A DNA stretch of 64,000 nt from Chlorocebus sabaeus (Eukaryota > Chordata > Mammalia > Primates > Cercopithecidae): the NCBI RefSeq assembly GCF_047675955.1, contig NC_132927.1, positions 62,725,702 through 62,789,701 of the forward strand, read 5' to 3'. Made by a program: the position numbers and the translations under genes. The notes under the pieces were generated by a model. That model was not told where the DNA came from. It was given only the letters and a program-made list of their open reading frames with translations, and ran no database searches. Positions 1-11,951 of the stretch are shown here, piece after piece. The first letter of the stretch is position 1, and each line of letters begins with the position of its first letter.

Positions 1-735
1 GAAGGCAGGGTGGCAGAAGTGGAGACCATGGGCATTTGAGCCGCTTCCTCATGTAATTTACCTGTACCTTCAGGACCTGCTCAAGCTCAATCACAAATAT
101 ACCACTTCCATTTGATGATGTAATGCTGCTGTACGTGACCCACTTTATGGCTAAATGGGTCAGAAAGCATCTAGTTCATGATAAGCAGTTCTGGTTGCAT
201 GGTCACTTGATGATCCATAGTCAAACATTCTGTTTCCACCAAGGCTCAGTAACAGTCCAAGAGCTGTCTCTCAAAAGGGGAGTAGTTATCTGCAGAAGAT
301 GGCAGGACCTTGCTCCAAAATCCTAGAGGCCTCCACTGTGATTTGCCTATAGGGACTTGCCAAAGACTCCAATCAGCATCCCTATGTGCTACTGACACGT
401 CAAGCACCACTGGATCTGCTGGGTCATGTGGCCCAAGTGGCAGAGCAGCTTGCACAGCAGCCTGGACCTGTTACAGAGCCTTCCCCTGTTCTGGACTCCA
501 CTCAAAACTGGCAGCCTTTCAGGTCACTTGATAAATGGGCTGGAGTAACACACCCAAATGAAGAATGTGTTCCCTCCAAAATCCTAATAGGCCCATTAGG
601 CATTGTACCTCTTTCCTGGTAGTAGGAGGGACCAAATGCAGCAACTTATCCTTCACTTTAGAAGGAATATCTCAACAGGCCTCACACCACTGTGTCCCTA
701 GACATTTTACCGAGGTAGAAGGTCTCTGAATTTTA
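1..735 (-). pseudogene. ERV class I pol relic (RT thumb/connection into RNase H)
   Basis: The clearest part is an open stretch at 246-455 (minus). It carries an FWSK motif followed by a conserved NYSPFERQLL segment, typical of the RT connection to RNase H boundary of class I ERV Pol. The flanking sequence, about 455-600, resembles the preceding RT thumb in other frames. Several frameshifts and stops are present. Protease and most of RT are not seen between this and the gag part, so a deletion is inferred. The relic continues past the left window edge. Confidence 0.7.
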
Positions 736-736
736 G

Positions 737-2060
737 TCAGATTTATTTCTGATGGTTGAGTCCTGCCATTTGGTCCCTGTCACTTGGGATCCAATTATTC
801 TCATTGTATTTAAATTTTGTAGTTGAGTGACTGTGGTTCCAATTGTTAGATCTGACATACAGAGAAGGGCAATTGCAGGGCTCTTTAAAGATGCAGATGC
901 TGCTTTCACAAATCTATTTTGCAAAGCATTGGTCAAGGGTGTATCTTCTGGACTCTTCTATCTGGGAATAATAGGTCTAAAGTGACTAATCCACTCCACC
1001 ATCCAAATCTCCCTAAGACTTTGAAATCCTTCCTCTACATTAAACCAAACGACATCAGGCATTCCCAACTCACTCACAGCAGGTCATCTTTTAATTCATA
1101 TTTCATCTAACCAACCCAGTAAACTATTAGAACCTTTTTAAACTCCCTGAGCTGCAACATTAGATGTAGAGTCCCTACATAGTAAGCCCAAATCAATAAA
1201 TTCATCCTGACTCAACTCTGTGTTCCTTCCACCATTATCCTACACCCTTAATATTCATTCCCATGCTTGTTGTCCAGATTTCTGTTTATATAAATTAGAA
1301 AACTCAAGCAGTTCATTTCAACTACAGTGCACCTCCTCATGGGTCACACTCTCAACCTCACCGCTGGAGGCTCACTGGGACTTTAGTCTAGTTATAGGTC
1401 TGGAAGCAAACAGGGGTGTCAGTGGTGGCTCTTGAGGAGAATCAACATTATCTTGCCTGGAAACTACCTCAAGGGAGGCCATCACTGTTGCCACAGGCAG
1501 TGCAGGGCTTATCTCCTCAGACAAAGGTGGAAAGGCTGATGGCAGTATGGGTTGTGGAGGGGATGTTGCCACTACTGCGGATGGGAAAGCTGTTTCCTTT
1601 GGTGTAAAAAAAAAAAAAAAATTAGAGTTTATAAACTCAGTGTCCCCAACTTCATCAGGGTCCTCCCACTCATCCCCATTCCAAGTTGTAGGGTCCCATT
1701 CTTTTCCAGTCAATACTCACATTATAACAGTAGTCACCTGGTGAGGCTGCACATGCGCCTTTCATTGCAGGTCAGGCACCTACATGACAAGAGCGTGTGT
1801 CTGTTTTTCCACAATTTTAGCTCTTTCTCTACAGGAAGATAAGACTCTCACTCGGCAATCTTAGCAGATTTGGGGCTCAGTATCTGCTTCTGAAGAGGCT
1901 CAGTATCTGCTTCTGAAGCCAGGAGATAGAATCCCTGAGTTCATCATTTTCTTTCATCATGTGGTCCACTGAACTTAGAAGCAACCAATTAGCTTCATTA
2001 TGTTCCTTGGTTTTCAACATATGGTCAAAGGTATTATGTGTAGTCACTAAACTCCTTGCC
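737..2060 (-). pseudogene. ERV class I gag relic
   Basis: On the minus strand 1372-1713 is open and contains a proline-rich linker followed by an RPITRLKSQ motif, as in class I ERV Gag between matrix and capsid. The 733-936 stretch resembles a later Gag segment. Above 1750 the translated sequence (about 1900-2060) looks like the helical N-terminal Gag region. Damage includes a run of A at 1606-1621 (read as a poly-Phe stretch on the minus strand), a 23-bp-period tandem duplication at 1874-1918 that shifts frame, and several stops. Confidence 0.65.
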
Positions 2061-2067
2061 TTTTAAG

Positions 2068-2458
2068 CATAAGGAGTTTATTAAGCATTAACTCACACAA
2101 TTGTAAGGTCTCACAATAGGCTGTCTGCAAGCTAAGGAGCAAGGAGAGCCAGTTCAAGCCTCAAAACTGAAGAACTTGGAGTCTGATGTTTGAGGGCAGG
2201 AAGCATTAAGCATGGGAGAAAGATGTAGGCTAGGAGCCTAGGCCAATCTCTCTTTTCACATTTTTCCACCTGCTTATATTCTAGCTGTGCTGGAAACTCA
2301 TTAGATTGTACCCACCCAGATTAAAGGTAGGTCTTCCTTTCTCAGTCCACTGACTCAAATGTTAATCTCCTTTGGCTACACACTCACAGACACACCTAGG
2401 ATCAATACTTTGTATCCTTCAATCCAATCAAGTTGACATTCGGTATTAACCATCACAA
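2068..2458 (-). mobile_element. MLT2A-type (HERV-L) LTR, partial, internally deleted
   Basis: The plus strand is the reverse complement of the MLT2A LTR. The end reading AAGTTGACATTCGGTATTAACCATCACA matches, on the other strand, the LTR 5' end. Compared with the fuller copy at 28718-29255, it lacks about 110 bp in the middle and the LTR 3' end. It abuts the ERV gag relic directly, but it belongs to a different retrovirus class and so is not that provirus's own LTR. Confidence 0.8.
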
Positions 2459-2657
2459 ATTGGGAGAGAGTTATTGGAGGAGTGGGTATCAATTGAAGAT
2501 GTTTTATTATTATCTGACCTATAACATATTTTAAAACAAGATATATTTATTATATAAGAGTTTTCAAATTGAAAATTTAATTATTTTTATCCCACCATCC
2601 TATGAGTGGGAGCTTTGGTGATAAGCCAATTTAGTTATAGGCCAATATTTTTAAGAG

Positions 2658-2702
2658 CGTGTGTGTGGGTGTGTGTATATATGTGTGTGTGTGCGTGTGT
2701 AT
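2658..2702 (+). repeat. TG-rich microsatellite (imperfect)
   Basis: Imperfect (TG)n with interruptions by TGGG, TATATA and TGCG. The interruptions suggest an old, low-mutability tract. Confidence 0.85.
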
Positions 2703-5206
2703 CTACATCTAATATCTATAGAATTAACCTGATCATTAGAATTATAGTGTGTATGAAAATTTTTGACATTGTTACAACCTTCTTGACTGAAAAAAAACGC
2801 TGTACTTTGGAGAATTTTAGGCACTAGGAAGGCTAATGGTTGAGATAAAATTAAATCTTATAGCCATAAGGTATTTTTCTGAGATCTCACTATTTTTGTA
2901 TCTTCCTAATTCTCTCTTTATCTCAAGGATGGCCTTGCAGAGACATTATTGTGTAGAGCAAAATAAAAGACAAACCATCCCTACTTTCACTGAGGTTGTT
3001 CTGCTCAATTCTTCTGCCCATAATAATAAAAAAAAGATTCCTTTCTCATATGGCTTAACAAGGATCTGAGCTCTAACTGGATTCATTGAACTCTCAATGC
3101 TGACTTCATGTTTTATCCTAAGATTTGTAAGCAAGTATCATTTTGTATAAGGTGATTAAAGTTATGTCTTTGTATAAGGTCATTACATCTTTATATACAT
3201 TATATATAAATTTCAAGGTATTGTTTCATATGATTTCATTTTGGCTTATATGGGGTCTGTGTCTGTTAATGTATAGGGGAGTGTTTCATGGGGAATAATG
3301 GAAACCTAGGCTCAATAATCCTCCATTCCTATACAAAACTTCTATGAGACACTCCCTGCTTTATTAGTTTGTGCGAAATAGGTTATTTTGTTTTGCACGC
3401 ATTGTAGACTCAACATTTTTTGGATTATTGATTACATTACCATTCATATCATCTGTATGTGGTATGAGATACAACATACAAGACTTAAAGTGACTGTTGA
3501 ATAAAAGAGGTGGCCTTTCTTGTTGGTCAAGGGTTTGTCTATGTCAAAGCAGCAAAGTCGTCCAAGAAGAAATTCCTGCTTCCTACATAGGGTTATACTA
3601 TAATCCTAAACTTTGTCCTCTAGAAAAATTAGGAGAAAAAGTGCAAACTACTCAAAAGTCATCCTTAATTGGTATGCTGAGGTCTCAGAACATACAATTC
3701 TGACTACAAGAGACTATCAAAGATTCCGTGAGTTCTGATAACTGTGATGTTTCCTAGCATCTGTCTCTCTTCCTACTCAGCTTTATCTACATCATCCATT
3801 TTTTTCTTTTCCTATTTTTTCTGCTTCTCCAATTGATCTAAATGCACTATTTTTCGATATTTGATCAGGAAAACAATTATATTTTAAAATCGCTAGATCA
3901 AAAGTTGTCTACACAATTTGAATCAAAACCAATTGAGAATCAAGTTTAGAACTATAATGTCAGGTTTTCCTATACCTCAGGAAATTGGCTGCAGAATTTA
4001 AGACTTTGTTAGATCTTCACTGTCCTCAACCACAGATCTGTACCAGCTAGTTCAGTTAACTGTTTGCTCTTCAGATGCAACAAATAATGTAGGACGACAG
4101 CATGATATAAAAGAATACAGCATTGGCCAATACATTGTCATCTCAGTAACTGTTAAAATAGCCATATGATTCTGAATTTATTTCATTATAGTTCAAATGC
4201 CATCTCTTCTGAGATGTCTCTGTACACTGTTGAACCAGTAGCTCCCTTCTTTCTGTAATATCCTGAGTAGCCACAGAATGGTTAAACAGAAAATGCCATG
4301 AGCTACTGTTGCCAGAAAGGATGCTCAATATCACACAGAGAACTGTGAGTCTGCCAACACTGTTTTCCAAGGCAGAATCTCTTGTTGCATTCCACCCTAA
4401 TCCTGAAGGTGTTCTTTCTGCCAATACCACAGTAAAGTCAGTAGACACAGCTGGCCAGAGAAGGAACACAAATGTTGGACAATTTAAGAAAAGAAATCCG
4501 GAAAAATACCGCTGCAAAGACAATTCTTTTAATGACATTTGGACCCGTGTTTTCACATGGTTCTTGCAGAGAGAGTATGAGAAGTCTTTTTCTGAGTCCT
4601 TCTGAATATCATTACGTCATTACACACAAATGCATATTAATAAACTGGTAGTTGGTCATCGTAAAGTGTGGAATCAGACAGTCTCGAGTTACACGTGTGA
4701 TTTTGCCTTTATAAATTTTAAGTTAAAATCCTCATAGTAATTGGAAAGAGACATCTGGCTTATTTGGATCATATATCACTTATAAGAAGAGTATGGCATC
4801 CAGTCAAAGACAAATTCTTAATTTTGTCTCTCCCGTTTCTTACTGGGTGTGCTAAGCTGTGCATAAGCATATCACTTAATTATGGCACTTACTGCTGTGT
4901 TATAATTACATAATTGAGTTTCTATTAGGTTATGTATTCCTAGAAATAGGAGCTATATTATGTACCTTTTTCTGTGTGTACAAGAAAGAACACTAGCCTC
5001 AAATCATGCCAATGATAGAAGCCACAGCCTTGGCCATACTTGACAGTTGTAGATATGGATATGAATGTTAGATCAGTGAGTCTTTTCACTAAGATTTTAG
5101 ACTTCAGACAGATAAAATATTTTTTATTCTTTTTCTGTGGCTAAAACTGTGAAAGTTAAAGGCCAGAGGTAAATATTTGTCATGATGTCCACAAAGTTTA
5201 TTGCAT

Positions 5207-5207
5207 G

Positions 5208-5240
<33 letters not shown>
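5207..5240 (+). repeat. (TG)n microsatellite
   Basis: Nearly pure TG for about 34 bp with one TA interruption near the right end, followed by a T/G-rich tail. Likely length-polymorphic. Confidence 0.9.
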
Positions 5241-5724
5241 TTGTTTTGTTTTTTTGTTTAAGCCTGTCTATACTGAACAAAGAAATTGAATTGAGGTATA
5301 AAAGAAACCAAAGGTAGTAACAGGAAGACAAAATCCTAATGGAGCTATTCTTTAGGATCCTATCTTTTCTATATTTGGGTTTCAGGAGACTTCTAATATC
5401 TTTTTAAATTAATCTGAGATGTGTTTCTGTTACTTGTAGCCATACAATTCCTAAGTGACATGGGAGGTGGATGGGCATTCCCAAACAGGAAAGTGTTTCC
5501 AATTTACATTTACCGGGATGTAAATATATCTTATTCACACCAGTGCATATAAAAAAATCTAACCGAAAAATAAATGTTAATCTCATGGAAATTAAGGAAC
5601 AGGAAACCTAAACCTTATGACAACTATCGTCTGGCAGGCCTCTCTCGGGGGCGTAGAGTAATTGTTCATGGAATCTGTGTTTCCTTCTGTGCATCTCATC
5701 CCTTTTCTTTTTTGACTAATTTGT

Positions 5725-5900
5725 TTTTGCTTACCGTTTATGGACCAGGCCCTGCTAAATCACTGGCTTGCATGTGGCATTATGAAGGCACCAAATTACC
5801 CCTTGAGCTCCTGGAATGAAAAGAACTACAATAACAATTATAGATAACACATAGAGCACTTATGATTTTCCTGGCTACCCATACAGTGTGGACACAGAAA
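5725..5900 (-). repeat. Possible MIR remnant (weak)
   Basis: The phrase around 5725-5775 (GCTTACCGTTTATGGACCAG, then CCCTGCTAAATCACTGGCTT) resembles the inverted MIR core (accumulated-changes version of GCCAGGCACTGTGCTAAG). Too diverged to be sure. Confidence 0.3.
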
Positions 5901-6321
5901 GATGACTGAGGATCCACCCATCATGCAATCCATCAGAGTTACTCAATCAGATGCCAGTTGTGAAGGATTGGGGATCATGGGCAGTCCATTTTAGTGACTC
6001 TGCTGGAAGCAGTAGTTCCTAAGTCCCATTTCCAGCAATAGCAGCTTAGCAGTCCCAGTAACAGCATCCAGCCATTGATAATGTTGGTGGGACAGGCTGT
6101 GGTCTGTGCATCACAATGACAGCAGCATTGTCTTCATGGCTCTACTCCATGGCCTCATTATTAATAGAAATTTCTCTAATCTGGAGCCTGCAAACTGGTC
6201 TACCAACCTCCCAAAGTAATTATAAATTACATGGTCTGGGTAAGAATTCTGTTAAATTATCCAGAAGTAGTTTCTCTTTATTTGCAACTCATAATGGTGA
6301 TTATTAATAGTGCCTCTAGGC

Positions 6322-6420
6322 CAGGGGTTGGCAAACCTTTTCTGTAAATGGCCAGATAGAAAATATTTTAGGCTTTGCTGGCCACATCCAGGCATATTTT
6401 TTGTTATTGCCATTGTTTTG

Positions 6421-6457
<37 letters not shown>

Positions 6458-6520
6458 CGTGCACACACATGCGTAGCTCATGCCCTCTACAAATAATAGG
6501 CTGCAGTTTGCAAATCCCTG
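6322..6520 (+). mobile_element. MER5A (hAT-Charlie MITE)
   Basis: Starts CAGGGGTTGGCAAAC and ends GTTTGCAAATCCCTG, the MER5A terminal inverted repeats. The inner GGCCAGATAGAAAATATTTTAGGCTTTG matches the left part of the family. The flanks CTCTAGGC (left) and GTCTAAGC (right) agree at 6 of 8 positions, as expected of an aged 8-bp hAT target duplication. The middle of the element has been replaced by, or expanded into, a TG tract. Confidence 0.88.
6423..6470 (+). repeat. (TG)n/(TGCG)n microsatellite inside MER5A
   Basis: About 30 bp of pure TG followed by GCGTGCGTGCACACACATGCG. It lies in the middle of the MER5A copy where the consensus would hold other sequence. It is alternating purine-pyrimidine with CG steps, so it is a Z-DNA-prone tract. 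Confidence 0.9.
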
Positions 6521-8394
6521 GTCTAAGCTTTTTGCACTACTTCTCCTTACCTCAGTCTCTTAGTTACCTAATTCCAGCATGCAGAGAAATCCTTTTGGTG
6601 CTATTAATCTTCCTGAGGAAACCTGTTCCTAAAGATAGCTTCACAATATGCTCTTGTAGCCAGTTGGCCTTCCCTTAAGGGAAGCTAGGGAGGAATGCTG
6701 AAGCCAAGAGTTACTACTGGCATAAGTGCAACTACACGGAGAAAATGTCTGAGCTTTGCCAGCCTGACTGCCTCTAATCTCCCAGGCCAAGCCTGTGCCA
6801 GGAGCCACATGACCTAAGCAATCCCTATAGTTGCCAAGCGCATAACTGGACTATAAGGGCAAAAGTGAGGAACCAACAACATACAGATTGAATATGCTTA
6901 TCATATATTTTAAACAAATAAACCAACCTCAGATAATCTGTTTAGCCTTACTTTTATTTCACACCAGTGGATATGAAAGTCAGCCTCAATGGCTTCAGGA
7001 AGTGTGTGGAGCTCCTGCATAAATTTGATGCAAGCCAGGAGAATCTGTCAATGGCTTCTCAATACAAAATACAGATGCACAAGCAAAAACCAAATAAACA
7101 AGCAGCTGCATAAGCAAAAAGAAAGCCTTGAAGGCTTCTTATTGTTGAGGCCCAAGTCTAGTTTTCTTTCACGAATCACGCTCTCACCTCAACTCCTAGT
7201 TCATATTGTCTTGATCTCTTGTCATCCCCCACCAGGCTGTTTCAGGTTTGGAGCACAGGACAGCTGTTGTCCCTTAGCGGAGCTGTGGATAGAGTGGGAA
7301 ATGGGTATGTATGGCTAGTCATATTCATTGGAAGATAGCCACTAAGGAGAAGGATTCTAGCAGGGGAATCCCATGAAGGTCAATATGAAATTAACTCTTT
7401 CACTAAATTAAAACTTCAGATCCTTATTGATTTCATGGTGTTTCTTTAACTTTGCTTTTACGCACTGACTTCGTTGCTACTTGAGTGCAGCAGAAAATAA
7501 CTAGGCATGGCCCTTGGCCTGACTCTTGAATTGATAAGATTTCAGACCATGAACCCATCTCACTTAAAGAGATTTAATTAAGCCCATCTAGACCGTGGTG
7601 AAAAAGTGCAACTTGAAATGGTAAATACAGTAATTAGTTAGTTCACTGACATTAAATTATGTTCGATTTTGTATTGCAAATTATAGTCTCTCTTTTGTTT
7701 TTTAAATGAATAGCGAAGAATATCTTATAGTTAGGCAACAGCCAAGAAAGAAACAAGGTTGATTATCCTGTATGAGAATCTGTAAATTGTCTCTCTGGTC
7801 TTTTCGTGCTATAAAATACTTGAACTGGTTTTTTTTTTGTTTTTTTTTTTTTTTTTCCCCAGCAGTTGGCCTGTCTAATGTGAACAACTTTATGCCATCT
7901 TTTGTCAGCATTAATGCTAAATTAGAGAATAATTTGCTTTCAGGTGTTAAAAAAGTTGGACACAGTGGAGGTCTTTAATTACCAGCTCAATCATTCACAT
8001 TTGATTGTTATATTTTTTCTCTGAAAGAGACTTGATTTAACTAGTCTTAGTCATTTAACAGGACTGTTGGAATTTTACACATTTATGATTTAAATTTTCA
8101 ATAATTTTACAACATTATGGGTACCATGAAAACCTGCAATAATGTCTACTCAGTTTTCAGGAGAATTTTCAGGGCTTGAAGAGTGATAGTAAGGTCATGA
8201 AAAATATCAATGATAAAATAATTGTATTTTTATATCAAAACTTTAACTCTGATACTCTCTTCTTTGAATACTTGGGGAGTTGTTGAAAAAAGAATGTTTT
8301 AAAACAGCAGGAATTTAGCCCAGAAGGTTAACTCTAAACATACCACCGATTTTTACCTTTAGGGGAAAAATATAAATTAGGTACGCTAATGTCT
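6521..8394. other. No gene seen; unassigned sequence
   Basis: No recognisable coding or RNA gene. It contains the T-rich run at 7829-7856. The rest matches no repeat family I can name with confidence. Confidence 0.55.
7829..7856. repeat. Poly(T) tract
   Basis: Two T runs split by one G. No Alu or L1 body is seen on either side, so it is not obviously a retroposon tail. Confidence 0.85.
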
Positions 8395-8590
8395 GAGGTA
8401 ATTGCAATGAAGTAGTTAAAAACCTGTTTGCCCGGATTCAAATCTGGGCCTTGCCACTTAATAGGTGGGCATTTGGGGCAAACTACTAACAAGTTTGTGG
8501 ATAAGTTTATGTGAGACTTATTTTGCTAGTTAATATGAGGAGAAAATATGCATTTGACAAGTGCTTCAGTGATTGCAAAATGTTTGCCAG
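8395..8590 (+). mobile_element. MIR SINE remnant
   Basis: The segment has the MIR layout: GGATTCAAATCTGGGCCTTG, a CCACTTA tract, then a degraded cue for the gene-like core GTGACCTTGGGCAA (seen here as GGGCATTTGGGGCAAAC). Diverged. Confidence 0.55.
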
Positions 8591-8662
8591 TACTGAGGAA
8601 CAAAGTTTGGAATTATTAATAAATGACTTAGCGTTTCCTCTGCCTCTTACCACATGAGTTCA

Positions 8663-9060
8663 TGTTAATCAGCTAGGATGCCATTAAAAATACCACGGAC
8701 TGGGTGCCTTAAACAACAGCAATCTATTTTCTCATGGTTTCAGATGGTGGAAGTCCAAGATCAAGGTGCCAGGAAGTTTGGTGTTTCTTGAGGTCTCTTA
8801 CCTTGGCTGGCAGATGACCATCTAATTGTGTCTCCATTCTAGCCTCTTCCCTGAGTGTGTGCATCACTGGTGTCCTGGTGTCTCTCTCTCTCTTTCTATA
8901 AAGACACCAGTCAGTTGGATTAGGGCCCCATATTTTGACCACATTTAACCTCAGTTACCACCTTAACGTACCACCTTAAAGGCCTATCTCCCAGTACAGT
9001 CATATTGAGTCTTAGAGTTTTAATAAATGGATTTGAGGGGAACACAATTCAATCCGTAAC
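8663..9060 (-). mobile_element. MLT1-type MaLR LTR
   Basis: The plus strand shows the reversed LTR: TACCACGGACTGGGTGCCTT, the AAACAACAG step, AAGACACCAGTCAGTTGGAT, the AGGGCCCCATATT step and, at the end, GGGGAACACAATTCAATCCG. These are in the order expected for MLT1. Length is about 400 bp. The 5-bp flanks agree only partly (GTTCA and GTGAC), fitting an old insertion. No internal MaLR sequence is present, so this is a solo LTR. Confidence 0.88.
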
Positions 9061-10724
9061 AGTGACTTTGGCCAAGTTTCTTTAACTTCTCTATGCCATG
9101 GATACTTCATCTTCATAAGGAAAATAAAGTTATTGATGGTATAAAATGAAACAATAGGTTGATTCCCAGAGGGGTGTGACAGAGAGCATGGCAGATTGCC
9201 CTGTTCATAAGTGGCCCTTCAGCCTGGTCATAGGTTTAATTTGTTTACAGAGTTCTTGTGACTATGTAAATTTTTAAAAAATCTTCTGGATTGTATCACT
9301 AGTAAAAAATTGGTTAAAATAACATTTTATCAATTGTATTACATAATTATTAGGCATTAAAGGTTAATGAATTTGTTAATAATGCATTTCTTAATGAGAT
9401 GAATTATTTTTTTCACCAAGTAGTTCCTGTATCTCTGGACGAGGATTGTTTATTGTTCACACTAGAATATATAGGTTATTAATTATATTTCTATTTCACA
9501 TCTTTGTATGTAAAAGCATCAAAAAGCTTATTCACATAAATGATGTTTAACTAAATTCATTACAAATTATATGCAAAATATCACTATCAGGTATCAAACT
9601 TTACATTTAGTAAGCTATTAGCTTGAAACTCTATTCTATCCTCTTTGATTCTTAATGAAACACCAATTTATACAAAGACCAGAAAGTTGGTTGTTTACTT
9701 TCATCATTTCCATAAGGTGTACCACCAAAAAAAAATTACTAAGACCAAAGTCATGGTTATTAATGACATTCATTACTCTTTTATTTAGAGGCCTCATATT
9801 TATGCACACTCAGAAATCTTGGGTATCTCCTAGTACTTCGATATCCACTTGTCAATCCAATAGCATTGGTAATGTGTTTTCATCTTATTATGTGATTTAA
9901 ATATATTTTAACTGAACTCTTTGACCATCAGATGCACACAAGATATTTGTGATGAAGAGGAGAATCTATCCATTCACTAGTAAGAATAACCAAAATACAG
10001 AGAGTAAATGATGAGAAACAGACTGGTATTTCAAAGCAGACTTGCAATCGCTTTTAAATATTTGGAATTTGTAAAATATGCGAAATTCAAATGCCTTCTC
10101 ATGATTTGGTTTCCTGAATGAAATATAATACCACTGTCTTTAATATGTTTTCCAATGCTCTTTTTAGTTGGTTTTCACAAGTTCTTTCTGTGGAACAAAA
10201 TCATTCATTTTTTAATATTTAGGGGAAATTCTCACTCCAGTTGTCAAACGTATGCTATATCTGAATTCATGGTATTAAAACTTGTGAAAAAATTCAATTT
10301 CTAATGTCATTTTTCACCATTAACAGAAATACGTATAAAACAGGAAAGACATGGGGTCTACTGTGGGTTCATGGCACCTTGATTGATTGAGAATCATATT
10401 TGAACTGTTTGGAGAACAGAGACTTGTATACTCCAAAGCAACGCACACTAGTAAGAATTGAGAATGCTCAGAGGTATATTTTTATGAGTGGGAAAGGGGG
10501 CTATTTTGAAACAGGAATGAGTGGAGGAGAATGAACACGATACCACAAAATGCAGATGTGTTCTCACTTTTAGGTTAAGAAAAAAAAAAAAAGAAATTAA
10601 GGATTGGAAAGGAACATTCTCAAAATTATCTATGTCCACACACTACTTGGAAACTTTTATTGTATCCCTCAGGATAGGCATACCACATTCAGGAGATCAT
10701 AGCTTTAATATAACCATAAATGTG
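9061..10724. other. No gene seen; AT-rich unassigned sequence
   Basis: No recognisable gene or named repeat. It contains short A and T runs, including an A12 run near 10579. Confidence 0.55.
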
Positions 10725-10920
10725 CTGTGGTGGAAAGCACATGATTTTTACAGTCAGCTTGACTTCTTTTTGAACTCTGGATGGATAATTTAGTGTTCTT
10801 GTTGACTCCTTAACATCTCCAGGTTTCAGTTATTTTATTTTTAATCTATAAAAAAGATACCAACACCTAGTATGATATGAGACTTTGTGTAATAGTATGT
10901 GTGAACATATTATTCATAAT
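10725..10920 (+). mobile_element. MIR SINE remnant (weak)
   Basis: The order of a GGAAAGCAC start, a region resembling the MIR core, and CAGGTTTCAGTTATTTTATT followed by AATCTATAAAAAAGATA fits a diverged MIR in plus orientation. Confidence 0.45.
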
Positions 10921-10925
10921 ATGTC

Positions 10926-11107
10926 CAACTCATCTTCCTAATCGCTAACTTTTTAATTAGTAATAACTGCAGCACTACTACCATTTAAGACCATCACTGT
11001 CTTTTTTTCTCAAAGAAAATAGAAGGTAAACATAGCAAAGGAATGTATACTAACATAATCAAATAGGAGAAGGTTGAGGCCTTGTCATTAAAATCTGCAG
11101 TGATTAA
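10926..11107 (+). repeat. Direct duplication, copy 1
   Basis: 182 bp that recur at 12948-13125. The copies differ by a 4-nt gap near the start and about nine substitutions, so identity is about 95%. The sequence belongs to no repeat family I recognise, and the flanks of the two copies are unrelated. Confidence 0.92.
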
Positions 11108-11387
11108 GTGAATAATAGCATAACGTCTGATAGGTAATTCAAGAGGTTGATCTCATTTCCCATCCCTCCTACAAAGTAATAACTTACTTTCCCTAGAAGT
11201 CACTCTAGCACTTGGTAAAATAAAGAAGATAACAAATACTTCAATTAATCAGTCATCATCTCTTTATATAAAAATATTTATTAAATTCCTACAGTTTGCA
11301 AAGCAATGCAATCTATCTGTGGTTTATGGTCTAAATTATTAAAATCATTTTATGTTGTGGTTTTTGTACAGACATACAGAATGGAAA

Positions 11388-11951
11388 TTTTTTTTTTTTA
11401 TTGTACTTTTAAGTTCTGGGGTATGTTTACAGACTGTGCTGGTTTGTTACATAGGTAAACAAGTGCAATGGTTGCTTGCTGCACCCATCAACCCATCATC
11501 TACATTAGGTATTTCTCTTAATGCTATCTCTTCCCTAGTCCCTCACCCCTTGACACACCCTGGTGTGTGATGTTCCCCTCCCTGTGTCCATGTGTTCTCA
11601 TTGTTCAACTCACATTTATGAGTGAGAACGTGTGGTGTTTGGTTTTCTGTTGCTGGGTTAGTTTGCTGAGAATGATGGTTTCCGGCTTCATCCATGTCCC
11701 TGCAAAGGACAGGAACTCATCCCTTTTTATGGCTGCATAGTATTCCGTGGTGTATATGTGCTACATTTTCTTTATCCAGTCTATCATTGATGGGCGTTTG
11801 GGTTCGTTCTAAGTCTTTGTTATTGTGAATAATGCTGCAATAAACATACTTGTGCATCTGTCTTTATAGTTGAATAATTTATAATCCTTTGGGCTGTTTG
11901 GATTGCTGGGTCAGATGGTATTTCTGGTTCTACATCCTTGAGGAATCAGAA
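11388..11951 (-). mobile_element. L1 3' end, 5'-truncated (primate L1PA/L1PB type)
   Basis: Begins on the plus strand with a T run (the reversed poly(A)), then TTGTACTTTTAAGTTCTGGG and the characteristic reversed L1 3' UTR and ORF2 tail, including TTTATGGCTGCATAGTATTC and TTTGGATTGCTGGGTC. Truncated at about 560 bp. No convincing target duplication was found. Confidence 0.93.

Larger units (their letters stand above)
1..2067 (-). mobile_element. Class I (gammaretrovirus-like) ERV internal fragment, gag-pol order on minus strand
   Basis: Read on the minus strand, the segment runs from Gag-like sequence (high coordinates) to Pol-like sequence (low coordinates). No LTR of the same provirus is seen: the LTR on its right flank is of the unrelated HERV-L type, and the left side leaves the window. 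Stops and frameshifts interrupt all frames, so it is a dead relic. The class I assignment rests on the resemblance of the translated stretches to ERV1 Gag and Pol; the exact HERV family is not determined. Confidence 0.75.
2459..6321. other. No gene seen; AT-rich unassigned sequence
   Basis: I see no exon-like or family-recognisable coding sequence. The stretch contains two TG microsatellites (listed separately) and a weak MIR-like match near 5725. Open frames of up to about 137 codons (4143-4556 minus) show no recognisable domain and overlap an open frame on the other strand, so I treat them as chance. Confidence 0.6.

Noticed and set aside
4143..4556. 137-codon minus-strand open frame
   Set aside because: No recognisable domain, a 98-codon open frame overlaps on the other strand, and no splice or promoter context was found. 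Likely chance.
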